From Hyphomicrobium sp. (GTDB lineage: Bacteria; Pseudomonadota; Alphaproteobacteria; Rhizobiales; Hyphomicrobiaceae): a DNA stretch of 9,731 nt. The stretch's first letter is position 1. Each line of letters begins with the position of its first letter. This document shows, piece after piece, positions 1 to 6,501 of this stretch. The translations under genes were made by a program, and so were the position numbers. The notes beneath the pieces were generated by a model. The model was not told where the DNA came from and did no database searches. It saw nothing but the letters and a program-made list of their open reading frames with translations. The stretch lies in assembly GCA_030609245.1 (NCBI GenBank), contig JAUWCP010000079.1, positions 1-9,731 of the forward strand. Direction: 5' to 3'.

Positions 1-1189
1 GCGATCGACAATAAAACAACAGGTCCTCATCAAGATCGGTGCTGGTGCTGCCGTGACCGCAAATGACGTCGTCGGCATAGATCTCCAGTTCCGGCTTGGA
101 GTCGAACTCAGCATCCGGCGACAGCATGAGCACGCGCGCCATCTGCATTCCGTCGGTCTTCTGGGCGCCTGGCTGCACGATGATTTTGCCCTGGAACACG
201 CCGCGCCCTTGGTCTTCCAGCACGCCCTTGAACAGCTCGCGGCTGGTGCCATGCGGCACTGCATGATCGACCACTAGCGTAGTATCGACATGCTGGCTCC
301 CGCGCACGAGAAACGTTCCAGAAATGTCAATTCGAGCGTTCTCGCCCTTGAATGCGACACCAATCTGGTTACGCACCAGCTTGCAGCCCGACGTGAATTG
401 GAAACCATTATAGGTGGCGTGCGCGCCGAGATCGACCAGCCAGTTCGCCAGGTGCGACCCGTTCAAGGCATCGATCGTGCACTTCACGTGGGCAACGGAC
501 GCGCCGTCGCCCACAGAAATCTTGGTTGCCACGTTCTCTTGGCCGCCTTGCGACGCGCCGGGCAACGTCACAAATGCTTCAATCAGCGTTACGTCGGCGC
601 CCTTGCCTATGCTGACCACGTTGCGCGCGACCGTAAAGCACGGCTCCGTGCCGGCACGCACGAAGAGGAGCAACAAAGGTTTGTCGAGCTTCGCCTCATC
701 CGCGATGCGCACCACGGCACCGTCAGTGGCGTAGGCCGCGTTCAAGGCCAGCACGGGATCGTCATCACGTCCCTCTGCGCTCAAGAGTGCGGCGGCCTCA
801 GGCGACGACAGAGCCTCAGCCAGCGACCTGACGTCGACGGCGCTCCCGGAGCCAATCGTCGACAAGTCTTCGCGGTAGGCACCGTTGACGAATACCACTT
901 GCTGCGCATCGATACCTGCCAGCGGTCCGAGCGCCGCGCTCACGTCGGACGCCTTTACCGGCGCCTTATCGCCGGTGCTCAGCGGCAGCGCCTCCTTCAA
1001 CGCGTTGCGCAAATCGGTGTATTTCCATGCCTCAACGCGGCGGTTCGGCAAACCCAGCGCCTCAAAACGTCCGATCGCCGCATCGCGCACCTTGCGCGCC
1101 GCAGCACCGCCGGGGAGCTGATCCTGCACCGCCGCAAAGTTCTCGGTGAGCGCTTGCTCCACCTTGGTCTTCATCACAACTACGTTCAT
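1..1189 (-). CDS. sufD: SufD, FeS scaffold subunit (3' end cut by window edge)
   Basis: SufD pairs with SufB and two SufC subunits in the cytosolic SufBC2D scaffold that builds Fe-S clusters. The frame is open through base 2, giving 396 residues from the chosen start; the family is usually about 420-440, so roughly the last 45 are missing. Family marks are WKYTDLR (56-62), FKGVLED (320-326), GRGVFQGKI (329-337), KTDGMQM (344-350), DSKPELEIYADD (363-374) and CGHG (377-380). His379 of CGHG matches E. coli SufD His360, which lies at the SufB-SufD interface. I chose the ATG at 1189 because a GGAGG lies 6 nt upstream and MNVVVMKTK resembles my recollection of alphaproteobacterial SufD starts. An in-frame ATG at 1300, 2 bp after the sufC stop, would add 37 residues and cannot be excluded; a GTG at 1306 would overlap sufC. 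The gene is last of the SUF run visible here. Identity is very sure, the start moderately so. Confidence 0.95.
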   Translation of the reverse strand, partial: MNVVVMKTKVEQALTENFAAVQDQLPGGAAARKVRDAAIGRFEALGLPNRRVEAWKYTDLRNALKEALPLSTGDKAPVKASDVSAALGPLAGIDAQQVVFVNGAYREDLSTIGSGSAVDVRSLAEALSSPEAAALLSAEGRDDDPVLALNAAYATDGAVVRIADEAKLDKPLLLLFVRAGTEPCFTVARNVVSIGKGADVTLIEAFVTLPGASQGGQENVATKISVGDGASVAHVKCTIDALNGSHLANWLVDLGAHATYNGFQFTSGCKLVRNQIGVAFKGENARIDISGTFLVRGSQHVDTTLVVDHAVPHGTSRELFKGVLEDQGRGVFQGKIIVQPGAQKTDGMQMARVLMLSPDAEFDSKPELEIYADDVICGHGSTSTDLDEDLLFYCRS

Positions 1190-1195
1190 CGCACG

Positions 1196-1202
1196 CCTCC
1201 CC
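1196..1202 (-). promoter_or_regulatory. Ribosome binding site deciding the sufD start
   Basis: GGGGAGG on the minus strand, 6 nt before the ATG at 1189. It supports the internal ATG over the one at 1300, whose nearest purine-rich stretch lies more than 10 nt away inside the end of sufC. Confidence 0.6.
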
Positions 1203-1302
1203 AGCGCCACGTCTTGTCGCGCCGGTGCACGGCTCTCCGCTGAACGAATCAAGTCGCCCAACGTCTCCGAGCCCACGCCGATGGGCAACTTACCTTCCAT
1301 GC

Positions 1303-2058
1303 TCACGCCGCTTCCTCTTGGAATTCTGCGTAACCTGATTTCTCCAACTCAAGTGCAAGATTGGCACCACCTGACTTGCGTATTCTACCGTCAGCCAGCA
1401 CGTGCACGCGATCTGGGACTATGTGATTGAGAAGGCGCTGATAGTGCGTGATGACGAGCATCGCACGGTCCTTCGACCGCATCGCATTGACGCCTTCGGC
1501 AACAATCCGCAGCGCGTCGATATCGAGACCGGAATCCGTCTCATCCATCACACACAGCGACGGTTCCAAAACTTCCATCTGCAAGATCTCGGAGCGCTTC
1601 TTCTCGCCACCTGAAAAGCCGACGTTCACCGGCCGCTTCAGCATTTCCATGTCGATGTTGAGCTTGTGCGCCTTTTCCTTGATGAACTTCATGAACTCAG
1701 GCGTGGTCAACTCGGCCTCACCGCGCGCCTTGCGCACGGCGTTAAGCGCACTTCGCATGAAGGTGAGACTTGCCACGCCAGGAATCTCGACCGGGTACTG
1801 GAACGCAAGAAAAACGCCCTTAGCGGCGCGCTCTTCCGGCTCCATCTCCAGCACGCTTTCACCATTCCACAGGATGTCGCCCTTGGTGACCTCGTAGCCG
1901 CTACGGCCGGCGAGCACATAGGCGAGCGTCGACTTGCCCGACCCGTTAGGACCCATAATCGCGTGCACTTCTCCCTTTGGTATTTTCAACGAAAGCCCTT
2001 TGAGGATCTCACGCTCCTCGCCCTCGACCTTCACATGCAAGTCTCTTATTTCGAGCAT
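1303..2058 (-). CDS. sufC: SufC, ABC-type ATPase of the FeS scaffold
   Basis: SufC is the soluble ATPase of SufBC2D; ATP-driven dimerisation of two SufC subunits reshapes the SufB-SufD interface so that the cluster can form. The 251-residue protein (E. coli 248) has Walker A GPNGSGKST (36-44), the Q-loop Gln87 in AFQYP, the signature FSGGEKKR (148-155), Walker B ending in Asp172-Glu173 followed by TDSGLDIDAL, and the switch His205 in VITHYQRLL. ETDSGLDIDAL and the EKKR signature are typical of SufC rather than of transporter ATPases. The frame extends to a TTG at 2076, but the ATG at 2058 has GGAG 7 nt upstream and gives the usual MLEIRDLHV start. The stop lies 47 bp before the next start upstream-to-downstream only on the membrane-protein side; on the other side sufD follows. 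The membrane-protein stop is 47 bp upstream of this ATG. Confidence 0.98.
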   Translation of the reverse strand: MLEIRDLHVKVEGEEREILKGLSLKIPKGEVHAIMGPNGSGKSTLAYVLAGRSGYEVTKGDILWNGESVLEMEPEERAAKGVFLAFQYPVEIPGVASLTFMRSALNAVRKARGEAELTTPEFMKFIKEKAHKLNIDMEMLKRPVNVGFSGGEKKRSEILQMEVLEPSLCVMDETDSGLDIDALRIVAEGVNAMRSKDRAMLVITHYQRLLNHIVPDRVHVLADGRIRKSGGANLALELEKSGYAEFQEEAA

Positions 2059-2105
2059 TCCTTGACTCCGGTTCAATCCAACACCGCTTGTTCAAATTAA
2101 GCCTG

Positions 2106-2390
2106 TTATTCGCTCTGGCCCCAACGCCAGCACCACTGCCCCTCCGTCTTCACCCAGCAAAGCCGGACGAAGGTCAAAGTCACGATGACCATCAGCACCA
2201 GCCAGATCGCCACGTCGCCGCCCGCGCGTTCTGGTTCGCTCAAGGTCGGCAAAATCATGAGCGGAACCGTGAACGACATCACCACCGCAACGTAAACGAG
2301 CACCGCCGTCCACCCTTTCCAATTGAGTGGCTGGGCGCCGTAGCCGTACATCTTTGGCCGAAACCAGTAATGCTTCTCGGCGTGCGTCAC
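2106..2390 (-). CDS. Small two-helix membrane protein between sufB and sufC, function unknown
   Basis: I do not recognise a named function. The 94-residue product has an aromatic N-terminus with YGYGAQPLNWKGW (15-27), then a hydrophobic segment at about 27-48, a loop with several charged residues (51-56), and a second hydrophobic segment at about 60-80. The C-terminus is Trp-rich (WCWRWG, 86-91). Two membrane spans are expected, with no signal peptide. The start is a GTG whose last two bases and the next A form the sufB stop (GTGA overlap), and GGAGGGGAG ends 6 nt upstream, so translation is probably coupled to sufB. sufC starts 47 bp downstream on the same strand. A conserved-looking aromatic YGxGxxPxxWxGW pattern is, from memory, seen in other small proteobacterial membrane proteins. 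Its place inside the scaffold genes suggests co-expression, but any role in Fe-S assembly is inference. Confidence 0.8.
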   Translation of the reverse strand: MTHAEKHYWFRPKMYGYGAQPLNWKGWTAVLVYVAVVMSFTVPLMILPTLSEPERAGGDVAIWLVLMVIVTLTFVRLCWVKTEGQWCWRWGQSE

Positions 2391-3856
2391 CCAACGCTCC
2401 CCTCCAGAGAGATACCAATGAGCTTCTGGGTTTCGGCCATGAACTCCATCGGCAGCTTCTGCAAAACGTCACGCACGAAACCGTTGACGATGAGCGCGAT
2501 CGCCTCTTCTTCCGACAACCCGCGCTGCCGGCAATAGAAGAGCTGGCCATCGGAGATCTTCGAAGTCGTCGCCTCGTGCTCAAAGTGCGCTGTCGAGTTC
2601 TTCGCCTCGATGTAAGGCACCGTGTGCGCACCGCACTTGTCGCCAATCAGCAGCGAGTCGCAGTTGGTGTAGTTGCGTACACCCGTCGCCTTGCGGTGAG
2701 CGGACACAAGCCCGCGGTACGTATTCTGCGAGAACCCGGCCGCGATACCCTTAGAAATGATGCGGCTCGACGAGTTTTTGCCGAGGTGGATCATCTTCGT
2801 GCCGCTATCGATCTGCTGGTAGCCATTGGACACCGCAATCGAATAAAACTCTCCGCGCGAATTCTCGCCGCGCAGAATGCAACTGGGATATTTCCAGGTG
2901 ATAGCAGAGCCGGTCTCGACCTGCGTCCAGCTGATTTTCGAGTTCTTGCCGCGACAGTCGCCCCGCTTGGTGACGAAGTTAAAGATGCCGCCCTTGCCGT
3001 CCTTGTCGCCGGGATACCAATTCTGCACGGTGGAGTACTTGATCTCCGCATCATCGAGTGCGATCAGCTCGACCACGGCCGCATGTAGCTGGTTCTCGTC
3101 GCGCATCGGCGCCGTACAGCCTTCCAGGTACGAGACGTAGGAGCCCTTGTCCGCAATGACGAGCGTACGCTCGAACTGGCCGGTCTTCTCTTCATTGATG
3201 CGGAAGTATGTCGACAACTCCATGGGGCAGCGCACGCCCTCCGGCACGTAAACGAACGAACCGTCGGAGAACACAGCCGCGTTGAGCGCGGCGTAGAAGT
3301 TGTCGCCCTGCGGCACCACCGAGCCCAGGTATTTCTTCACCAGCTCAGGATGCTCGCGGATCGCTTCTGAAATTGAGCAGAAGATCACGCCGACCTTAGC
3401 GAGCTCGTCTTTAAAGGTCGTGACGACGGAGACGCTATCGAACACGGCATCAACGGCTACACGCGCACCCTGCACGCCTGCCAGCACCCCTTGCTCTTTG
3501 AGGGAAATGCCAAGCTTCTCATACGTCGCGAGCAATTCCGGGTCGACATCCTCCAGAGACTTCGGTCCCTCGGACGATTTCGGAGCGGCGTAATAGTAAA
3601 GTTCGTTGAAGTCGATCTTGGGATATTTGACGTTCGCCCACGTCGGCTCGACCATGCCCAGCCAGCGGCGGAACGACTCTAGGCGCCACTCCAGCATCCA
3701 CGCCGGTTCGCCCTTCTTCTCCGAGATGAAGCGCACGATATCCTCGTTGAGGCCCTTGGGCGCTTTCACCGTCTCGATCTTGGTCTCGAAGCCGTACTTG
3801 TACTGGTCGACATCGATCTTCCTGACCTGCTCGATCGTCTCTTCAACTGCTGGCAT
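2387..3856 (-). CDS. sufB: SufB, FeS cluster scaffold subunit
   Basis: SufB is the core scaffold subunit on which the cluster is built, receiving sulfur from the desulfurase pathway. The 489-residue protein (E. coli 495) is full length, with the typical N-terminus (KYGFET, then EPAWMLEWR), the central EGCTAPMRDENQLHAAVVEL, KRGDCRGKNSKISWTQVETG, and the C-terminal CDSLLIGDKCGAHTVPYIEA. Cys399 (of NCDSLLIG) aligns with E. coli SufB Cys405, and His427-Glu428 of HEATTS with His433-Glu434, residues reported as needed for cluster assembly. The frame opens at a TTG (3859), but the adjacent ATG at 3856 has GAAAGGG 6 nt upstream and is the better start. It lies 20 bp after the desulfurase stop and overlaps the following small membrane-protein gene by 4 nt. 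Confidence 0.98.
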   Translation of the reverse strand: MPAVEETIEQVRKIDVDQYKYGFETKIETVKAPKGLNEDIVRFISEKKGEPAWMLEWRLESFRRWLGMVEPTWANVKYPKIDFNELYYYAAPKSSEGPKSLEDVDPELLATYEKLGISLKEQGVLAGVQGARVAVDAVFDSVSVVTTFKDELAKVGVIFCSISEAIREHPELVKKYLGSVVPQGDNFYAALNAAVFSDGSFVYVPEGVRCPMELSTYFRINEEKTGQFERTLVIADKGSYVSYLEGCTAPMRDENQLHAAVVELIALDDAEIKYSTVQNWYPGDKDGKGGIFNFVTKRGDCRGKNSKISWTQVETGSAITWKYPSCILRGENSRGEFYSIAVSNGYQQIDSGTKMIHLGKNSSSRIISKGIAAGFSQNTYRGLVSAHRKATGVRNYTNCDSLLIGDKCGAHTVPYIEAKNSTAHFEHEATTSKISDGQLFYCRQRGLSEEEAIALIVNGFVRDVLQKLPMEFMAETQKLIGISLEGSVG

Positions 3857-3876
3857 CAATTACCCTTTCAATTCAT

Positions 3877-5007
3877 TCAGGCAGCAAGCGCCGCACCACC
3901 TGCAACCATTTCCCAAGCCGCCAGGAAGGCGGCAATGTCATCATCGTGCGTCTGCGGCCCGAGGCTCACACGGACGGCCGAACGCGCTATCTCAGATCCC
4001 AGCTTCATGGCTTCGAGCACATGGCTTGACCCGACCTTTCCCGACGAACACGCCGCACCGGCACTCACCGCAATGCCTTCCAGGTCGAGCCTGATCACCA
4101 GCGTCTCTGCTAGTTTCCCCGGCACGGCGATGTATGCCGTGTTGGCAAGGCGCGGTGCGTCTTTTCCAATGATCACTGCCGCTGGCGTTGCGCGCCGAAC
4201 GCCATCTTCTAGCCGGTCCAGCAGCTTGGCCATGTGCTGGGCGGCGTCTTGCTCATTTGCGACCGCCTCGGCCGCTGCACCAAATCCCGCGATACCAGAG
4301 ATGTTCTCGGTTCCCCCGCGGCGGCGGCGCTCCTGTCCGCCACCCTTTATCAAAGCCGGTAGCTCAACACCATCACGAACGACAAGCGCACCGACGCCGC
4401 GCGGGCCGCCGAGCTTGTGAGACGACAGCGAGAGCGCATCAAGGCCGAGCGCTGCAAAGTCGACGGGGATACGCCCGGGCGCCTGCACCGCGTCGGTGTG
4501 GACCATGACGCCATGTTCGCGCGCCAACGCTACCGCTTCCGCCACCGGCTGGATCACACCCGTCTCGTTATTCGCCATCATCAGCGTGAGCAGCGTGCGT
4601 TTGGAAGCTTCTGCCGAAGCCGCTAATGCCTCGCTCAACCCATCGAGTTCGGCAACGCCCTTCGTTGAAACACTCAGTTCGATGCGCTCAGCACCCGATG
4701 CAGAAACCGGCGCAGTAACCGAATCATGCTCGATGCCTGCAACCGCAATCGCATTCCAACCCGCCGCAAGCACCCAGTTGTTTGCTTCCGTGGCACCACT
4801 GGTAAAGATCACTTCGCTCGGATTCGCATTGACGAGGAGAGCAATCTGCTCACGCGCAGCCTCAACGACGGCGCGCGCATGGCGGCCTTCTGCGTGCACC
4901 GACGACGGGTTCCCGGCGACATCCAGAACGGTCAGCATTGCAGCACGCGCCTCTCGCCGCAGCGGCACGGACGCATTGCAATCGAGATATGTCCGCTTCT
5001 TCGTCAT
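3877..5007 (-). CDS. Class I cysteine desulfurase (IscS/NifS-like)
   Basis: A PLP enzyme that converts L-cysteine to alanine and an enzyme-bound persulfide, supplying sulfur for cluster building. The 376-residue protein shows the class I pattern: YLDCNASVPL (7-16), GNPSSVHAEGR (32-42), His94, NNETGVIQP (146-154), HTDAVQ (170-175), SSHKLGGPRG with PLP Lys198, GGGQERRRRGGTEN (222-235), and SAGAACSSGKVGSSHVLEAM with catalytic Cys320 in a long mobile loop. That loop makes it class I (IscS/NifS) rather than class II SufS. The ATG at 5007 overlaps the iscR stop (ATGA), so the two are translationally coupled. A longer reading upstream to 5151 lies inside iscR and is not likely. Similar enzymes commonly lead alphaproteobacterial suf operons, with a SufS encoded further downstream. 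I leave the symbol blank because iscS, nifS and sufS1 are all used for it. Confidence 0.95.
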   Translation of the reverse strand: MTKKRTYLDCNASVPLRREARAAMLTVLDVAGNPSSVHAEGRHARAVVEAAREQIALLVNANPSEVIFTSGATEANNWVLAAGWNAIAVAGIEHDSVTAPVSASGAERIELSVSTKGVAELDGLSEALAASAEASKRTLLTLMMANNETGVIQPVAEAVALAREHGVMVHTDAVQAPGRIPVDFAALGLDALSLSSHKLGGPRGVGALVVRDGVELPALIKGGGQERRRRGGTENISGIAGFGAAAEAVANEQDAAQHMAKLLDRLEDGVRRATPAAVIIGKDAPRLANTAYIAVPGKLAETLVIRLDLEGIAVSAGAACSSGKVGSSHVLEAMKLGSEIARSAVRVSLGPQTHDDDIAAFLAAWEMVAGGAALAA

Positions 5008-5462
5008 CGCGCGGCAAGCTCTCCTTCTCGTTCCAGTTTTGAGGCCAGCTTGTCTGGCGGAATGCCGTCGAGCACTTCTTGCAGCGTGACACTTGAGAGA
5101 AACGTCGCGATGTGCCCGCCGAGCGCATGCCAAAGACCGTGCGTCAAACAACGCTCATCGGCGAGGCAGCCGACGTCGCTATCGAGACAGCGCGTCATGC
5201 GGGTTTCTTCTTCCACCGCCTCCATGACCTGCGAAATGCGGATCATGTATGCGGGCCGTCCCAACACGTATCCGCCGGTGCGCCCTCGCTCGCTTTCGAC
5301 GAGGCCGGCACGGCGCAGCCGCAGAAAAATCTGCTCGAGATAAGAAAGAGAAAGGCCCTGACGATCGGCGATTGCGGACAACGGAATGGCTGCGCCCTCG
5401 CCAAATTTGGCAAGATCCGCCATCGCCATAACGGCGTACCTCCCCTTCGTATTCAACTCCAA
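5004..5462 (-). CDS. iscR: IscR-type Rrf2 family Fe-S transcription regulator
   Basis: An Rrf2-family repressor that probably carries a [2Fe-2S] cluster and controls the SUF operon in response to cluster demand. From the TTG start the product is 152 residues. It has the family N-terminus ELNTKGRYAVMAMADLA, a winged helix-turn-helix (about 28-70) with SYLEQIF containing Glu43 and the wing RGRTGGYVLG, and a ligand motif Cys92-x6-Cys99-x5-Cys105-x2-His108 (RCLTHGLW). E. coli IscR has Cys-x5-Cys-x5-Cys-x2-His, so the first spacing is one residue longer here. The His ligand argues against RirA, which as far as I recall lacks it. No ATG gives the conserved N-terminus. The TTG at 5462 has GGAGG 7 nt upstream; the next TTG (5456) is the alternative. 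It is the first gene of the operon and overlaps the desulfurase start by 4 nt. Confidence 0.92.
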   Translation of the reverse strand: MELNTKGRYAVMAMADLAKFGEGAAIPLSAIADRQGLSLSYLEQIFLRLRRAGLVESERGRTGGYVLGRPAYMIRISQVMEAVEEETRMTRCLDSDVGCLADERCLTHGLWHALGGHIATFLSSVTLQEVLDGIPPDKLASKLEREGELAAR

Positions 5463-5469
5463 ACTAAGA

Positions 5470-5474
5470 CCTCC
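5470..5474 (-). promoter_or_regulatory. Ribosome binding site deciding the iscR TTG start
   Basis: GGAGG on the minus strand, 7 nt before TTG at 5462. It supports a rare TTG start for the regulator, which may keep its translation low. Confidence 0.6.
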
Positions 5475-5495
5475 ACTGCCCGTCCTGCGCCCATG

Positions 5496-5507
5496 CGTGA
5501 CGTCACG
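5496..5507. repeat. 12-bp perfect palindrome in the iscR leader
   Basis: CGTGACGTCACG reads the same on both strands. It lies about 33-45 nt upstream of the iscR start, inside the predicted transcript leader. It could be a protein-binding site; a 12-bp palindrome without a loop is a poor hairpin. Chance occurrence in GC-rich DNA is possible. Confidence 0.4.
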
Positions 5508-5607
5508 TCCTTGCCCAGGGCGTCGCTTCCACTTGCATTTGGCACCAGGGCCTGTGCTAAGAAGCGCGACCGTCGAGAACGCCAATCCCGTCGGAACCTG
5601 ACCGCTC

Positions 5608-5624
5608 TTTCGAATGATTCTAAA
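5608..5624 (-). promoter_or_regulatory. Irr box (ICE-like) operator of the suf operon, candidate
   Basis: On the minus strand TTTAGAA-TCA-TTCGAAA is a 7-3-7 inverted repeat with one mismatch (the perfect right arm would be TTCTAAA). This resembles the iron control element bound by Irr, the heme-sensing Fur-family regulator of Rhizobiales, which is known to act on suf operons in that group. It starts a few bases downstream of the predicted transcription start, a place where binding would usually block transcription. The assignment rests on resemblance to a remembered consensus; no motif scan was run. Confidence 0.6.
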
Positions 5625-5635
5625 TTTCTACCTGG

Positions 5636-5664
5636 AATATGAAAATTCCGAGCCCTGAAGTCAA
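5636..5664 (-). promoter_or_regulatory. Sigma-70-type promoter of the iscR-suf operon, candidate
   Basis: TTGACT (5664-5659), a 17-bp spacer, and CATATT (5641-5636) on the minus strand match the -35 and -10 at 5/6 and 4/6 positions. The -10 lies inside a short inverted repeat, GGAAT-6-ATTCC (5650-5635 approximately). Transcription would start near 5629, giving a leader of about 165 nt before iscR. Confidence 0.55.
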
Positions 5665-5681
5665 GGTTTCGGAAACGCCCG

Positions 5682-5719
5682 AATTGATCGCTTTGTGCCC
5701 TTTTGATCGTTTCGCGCCC
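5682..5719. repeat. Two 19-bp tandem repeats upstream of the suf promoter
   Basis: Read on the minus strand, GGGCGCGAAACGATCAAAA (5719-5701) and GGGCACAAAGCGATCAATT (5700-5682) match at 14 of 19 positions and share GGGC and CGATCAA. They are followed at 5680-5677 by another GGGC and at 5676-5666 by the palindrome GTTTC-G-GAAAC just before the -35. The spacing of about two helical turns would put repeated sites on one face of the DNA, as activator sites often are. The function is unknown; the sites could serve the divergent hydrolase gene instead. Confidence 0.45.
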
Positions 5720-5760
5720 TAGGGCAAGCCGCCAACCCAAACCTGAGCTGGAAAAGCACG

Positions 5761-6501
5761 ATGCCCGAGCTGATCATTAATGGGCCCGCAGGCCGCATCG
5801 AGGCCCGCTACCACCATGAGTCTGCTAGCGACGGCCCCATCGCACTCATCCTTCATCCCCACCCGCAGTTCGGCGGGACGATGAACAATCAAGTCGTCTA
5901 CACGCTTTATCACACCTTCGTGGAGCGGGGCTTCTCGGTATTGCGGTTCAACTTCCGCGGCGTGGGGCGGAGTCCGGGAATCTGGGACGGTGGCCCCGGC
6001 GAGCTATCGGACGCAGCTTCAGCGCTCGACTGGCTTCAGGTCGTCAAACCGGATTCCAAAGGCTGTTGGATCGCGGGCGTCTCGTTTGGTACCTGGATCG
6101 CCATGCAGCTTTTGATGCGCCGGCCCGAAGTGGAGGGCTTCATTTGCGTGGCGCCTCCGTCGAACCTTTATGACTTCTCGTTCCTGGCGCCCTGCCCCTC
6201 CTCTGGCCTCATGATCAACGGCGAAAAGGATCGCGTCGTACCGACGAACTCTGTGGCCGAACTCACGCAACGCCTAAAGACGCAGCGCGGCATCAAGATC
6301 ACTCACGAGATCATTCCCGGCGCCAACCACTTCTTCGAGGATAAGATCGACGAGCTCAAAAAAGCTGTCAGTGAGTACATCGACGAGCGCATGGAGCAAG
6401 CCGAGCAGGCCCGCGCTCAGGAAAAGGAACGCGAGCGCGAGCGTGAGCGCGAACGCCAGCGCCAGCGCGAAGTCGATCAGCAAGAGGAGCAGGGCGGCTA
6501 A
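5761..6501 (+). CDS. Alpha/beta hydrolase (COG2945-like) with a charged repeat tail
   Basis: A cytosolic alpha/beta-fold hydrolase of unknown substrate, probably an esterase-like enzyme. The 246-residue protein has HPHPQFGGTMNNQVV (32-46), the nucleophile elbow GVSFG with Ser108, NGEKD with Asp157, and GANHFF with His190, so the Ser-Asp-His triad is complete. HPHP with GGTM, FRGVGRS and the NH-F pattern fit the COG2945 group. The fold ends near residue 208; residues 209-246 form a highly charged tail of Glu, Arg and Gln with an (ER)5(QR)2 core, likely a long helix or coiled coil. No signal peptide or membrane span is seen. The ATG at 5761 gives the usual N-terminus, with only a weak GGAAAAG upstream. 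The peptidase gene starts 37 bp downstream on the same strand, so the two are probably co-transcribed. Confidence 0.88.
   Translation: MPELIINGPAGRIEARYHHESASDGPIALILHPHPQFGGTMNNQVVYTLYHTFVERGFSVLRFNFRGVGRSPGIWDGGPGELSDAASALDWLQVVKPDSKGCWIAGVSFGTWIAMQLLMRRPEVEGFICVAPPSNLYDFSFLAPCPSSGLMINGEKDRVVPTNSVAELTQRLKTQRGIKITHEIIPGANHFFEDKIDELKKAVSEYIDERMEQAEQARAQEKERERERERERQRQREVDQQEEQGG
6427..6468 (+). repeat. In-frame hexanucleotide repeat, seven GARCGY/CAGCGC units
   Basis: Seven consecutive six-base units of the form GAG/GAA/CAG + CGC/CGT encode ERERERERERQRQR in the tail of the hydrolase. Gain or loss of a unit would keep the frame, so tail length could vary between strains. Confidence 0.8.

Noticed and set aside
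290..1243. A 317-codon open frame on the plus strand
   Set aside because: It lies antisense to sufD, whose protein is clearly recognisable; the plus-strand product is rich in Arg, His and Gln and resembles nothing known. It is a GC-rich shadow frame.
2327..3088. A 253-codon open frame on the plus strand
   Set aside because: It is antisense to sufB and the small membrane-protein gene, with an Arg-rich product and no recognisable motif.
5008..5151. Upstream extension of the cysteine desulfurase
   Set aside because: The extra residues lie inside iscR in another frame and come before the conserved N-terminus MTKKRTYLD; the ATG at 5007 is preferred.
5463..5585. Longer iscR reading from a TTG at 5585
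   Set aside because: The added sequence does not resemble Rrf2 proteins, and the conserved N-terminus begins at the TTG at 5462 behind GGAGG.
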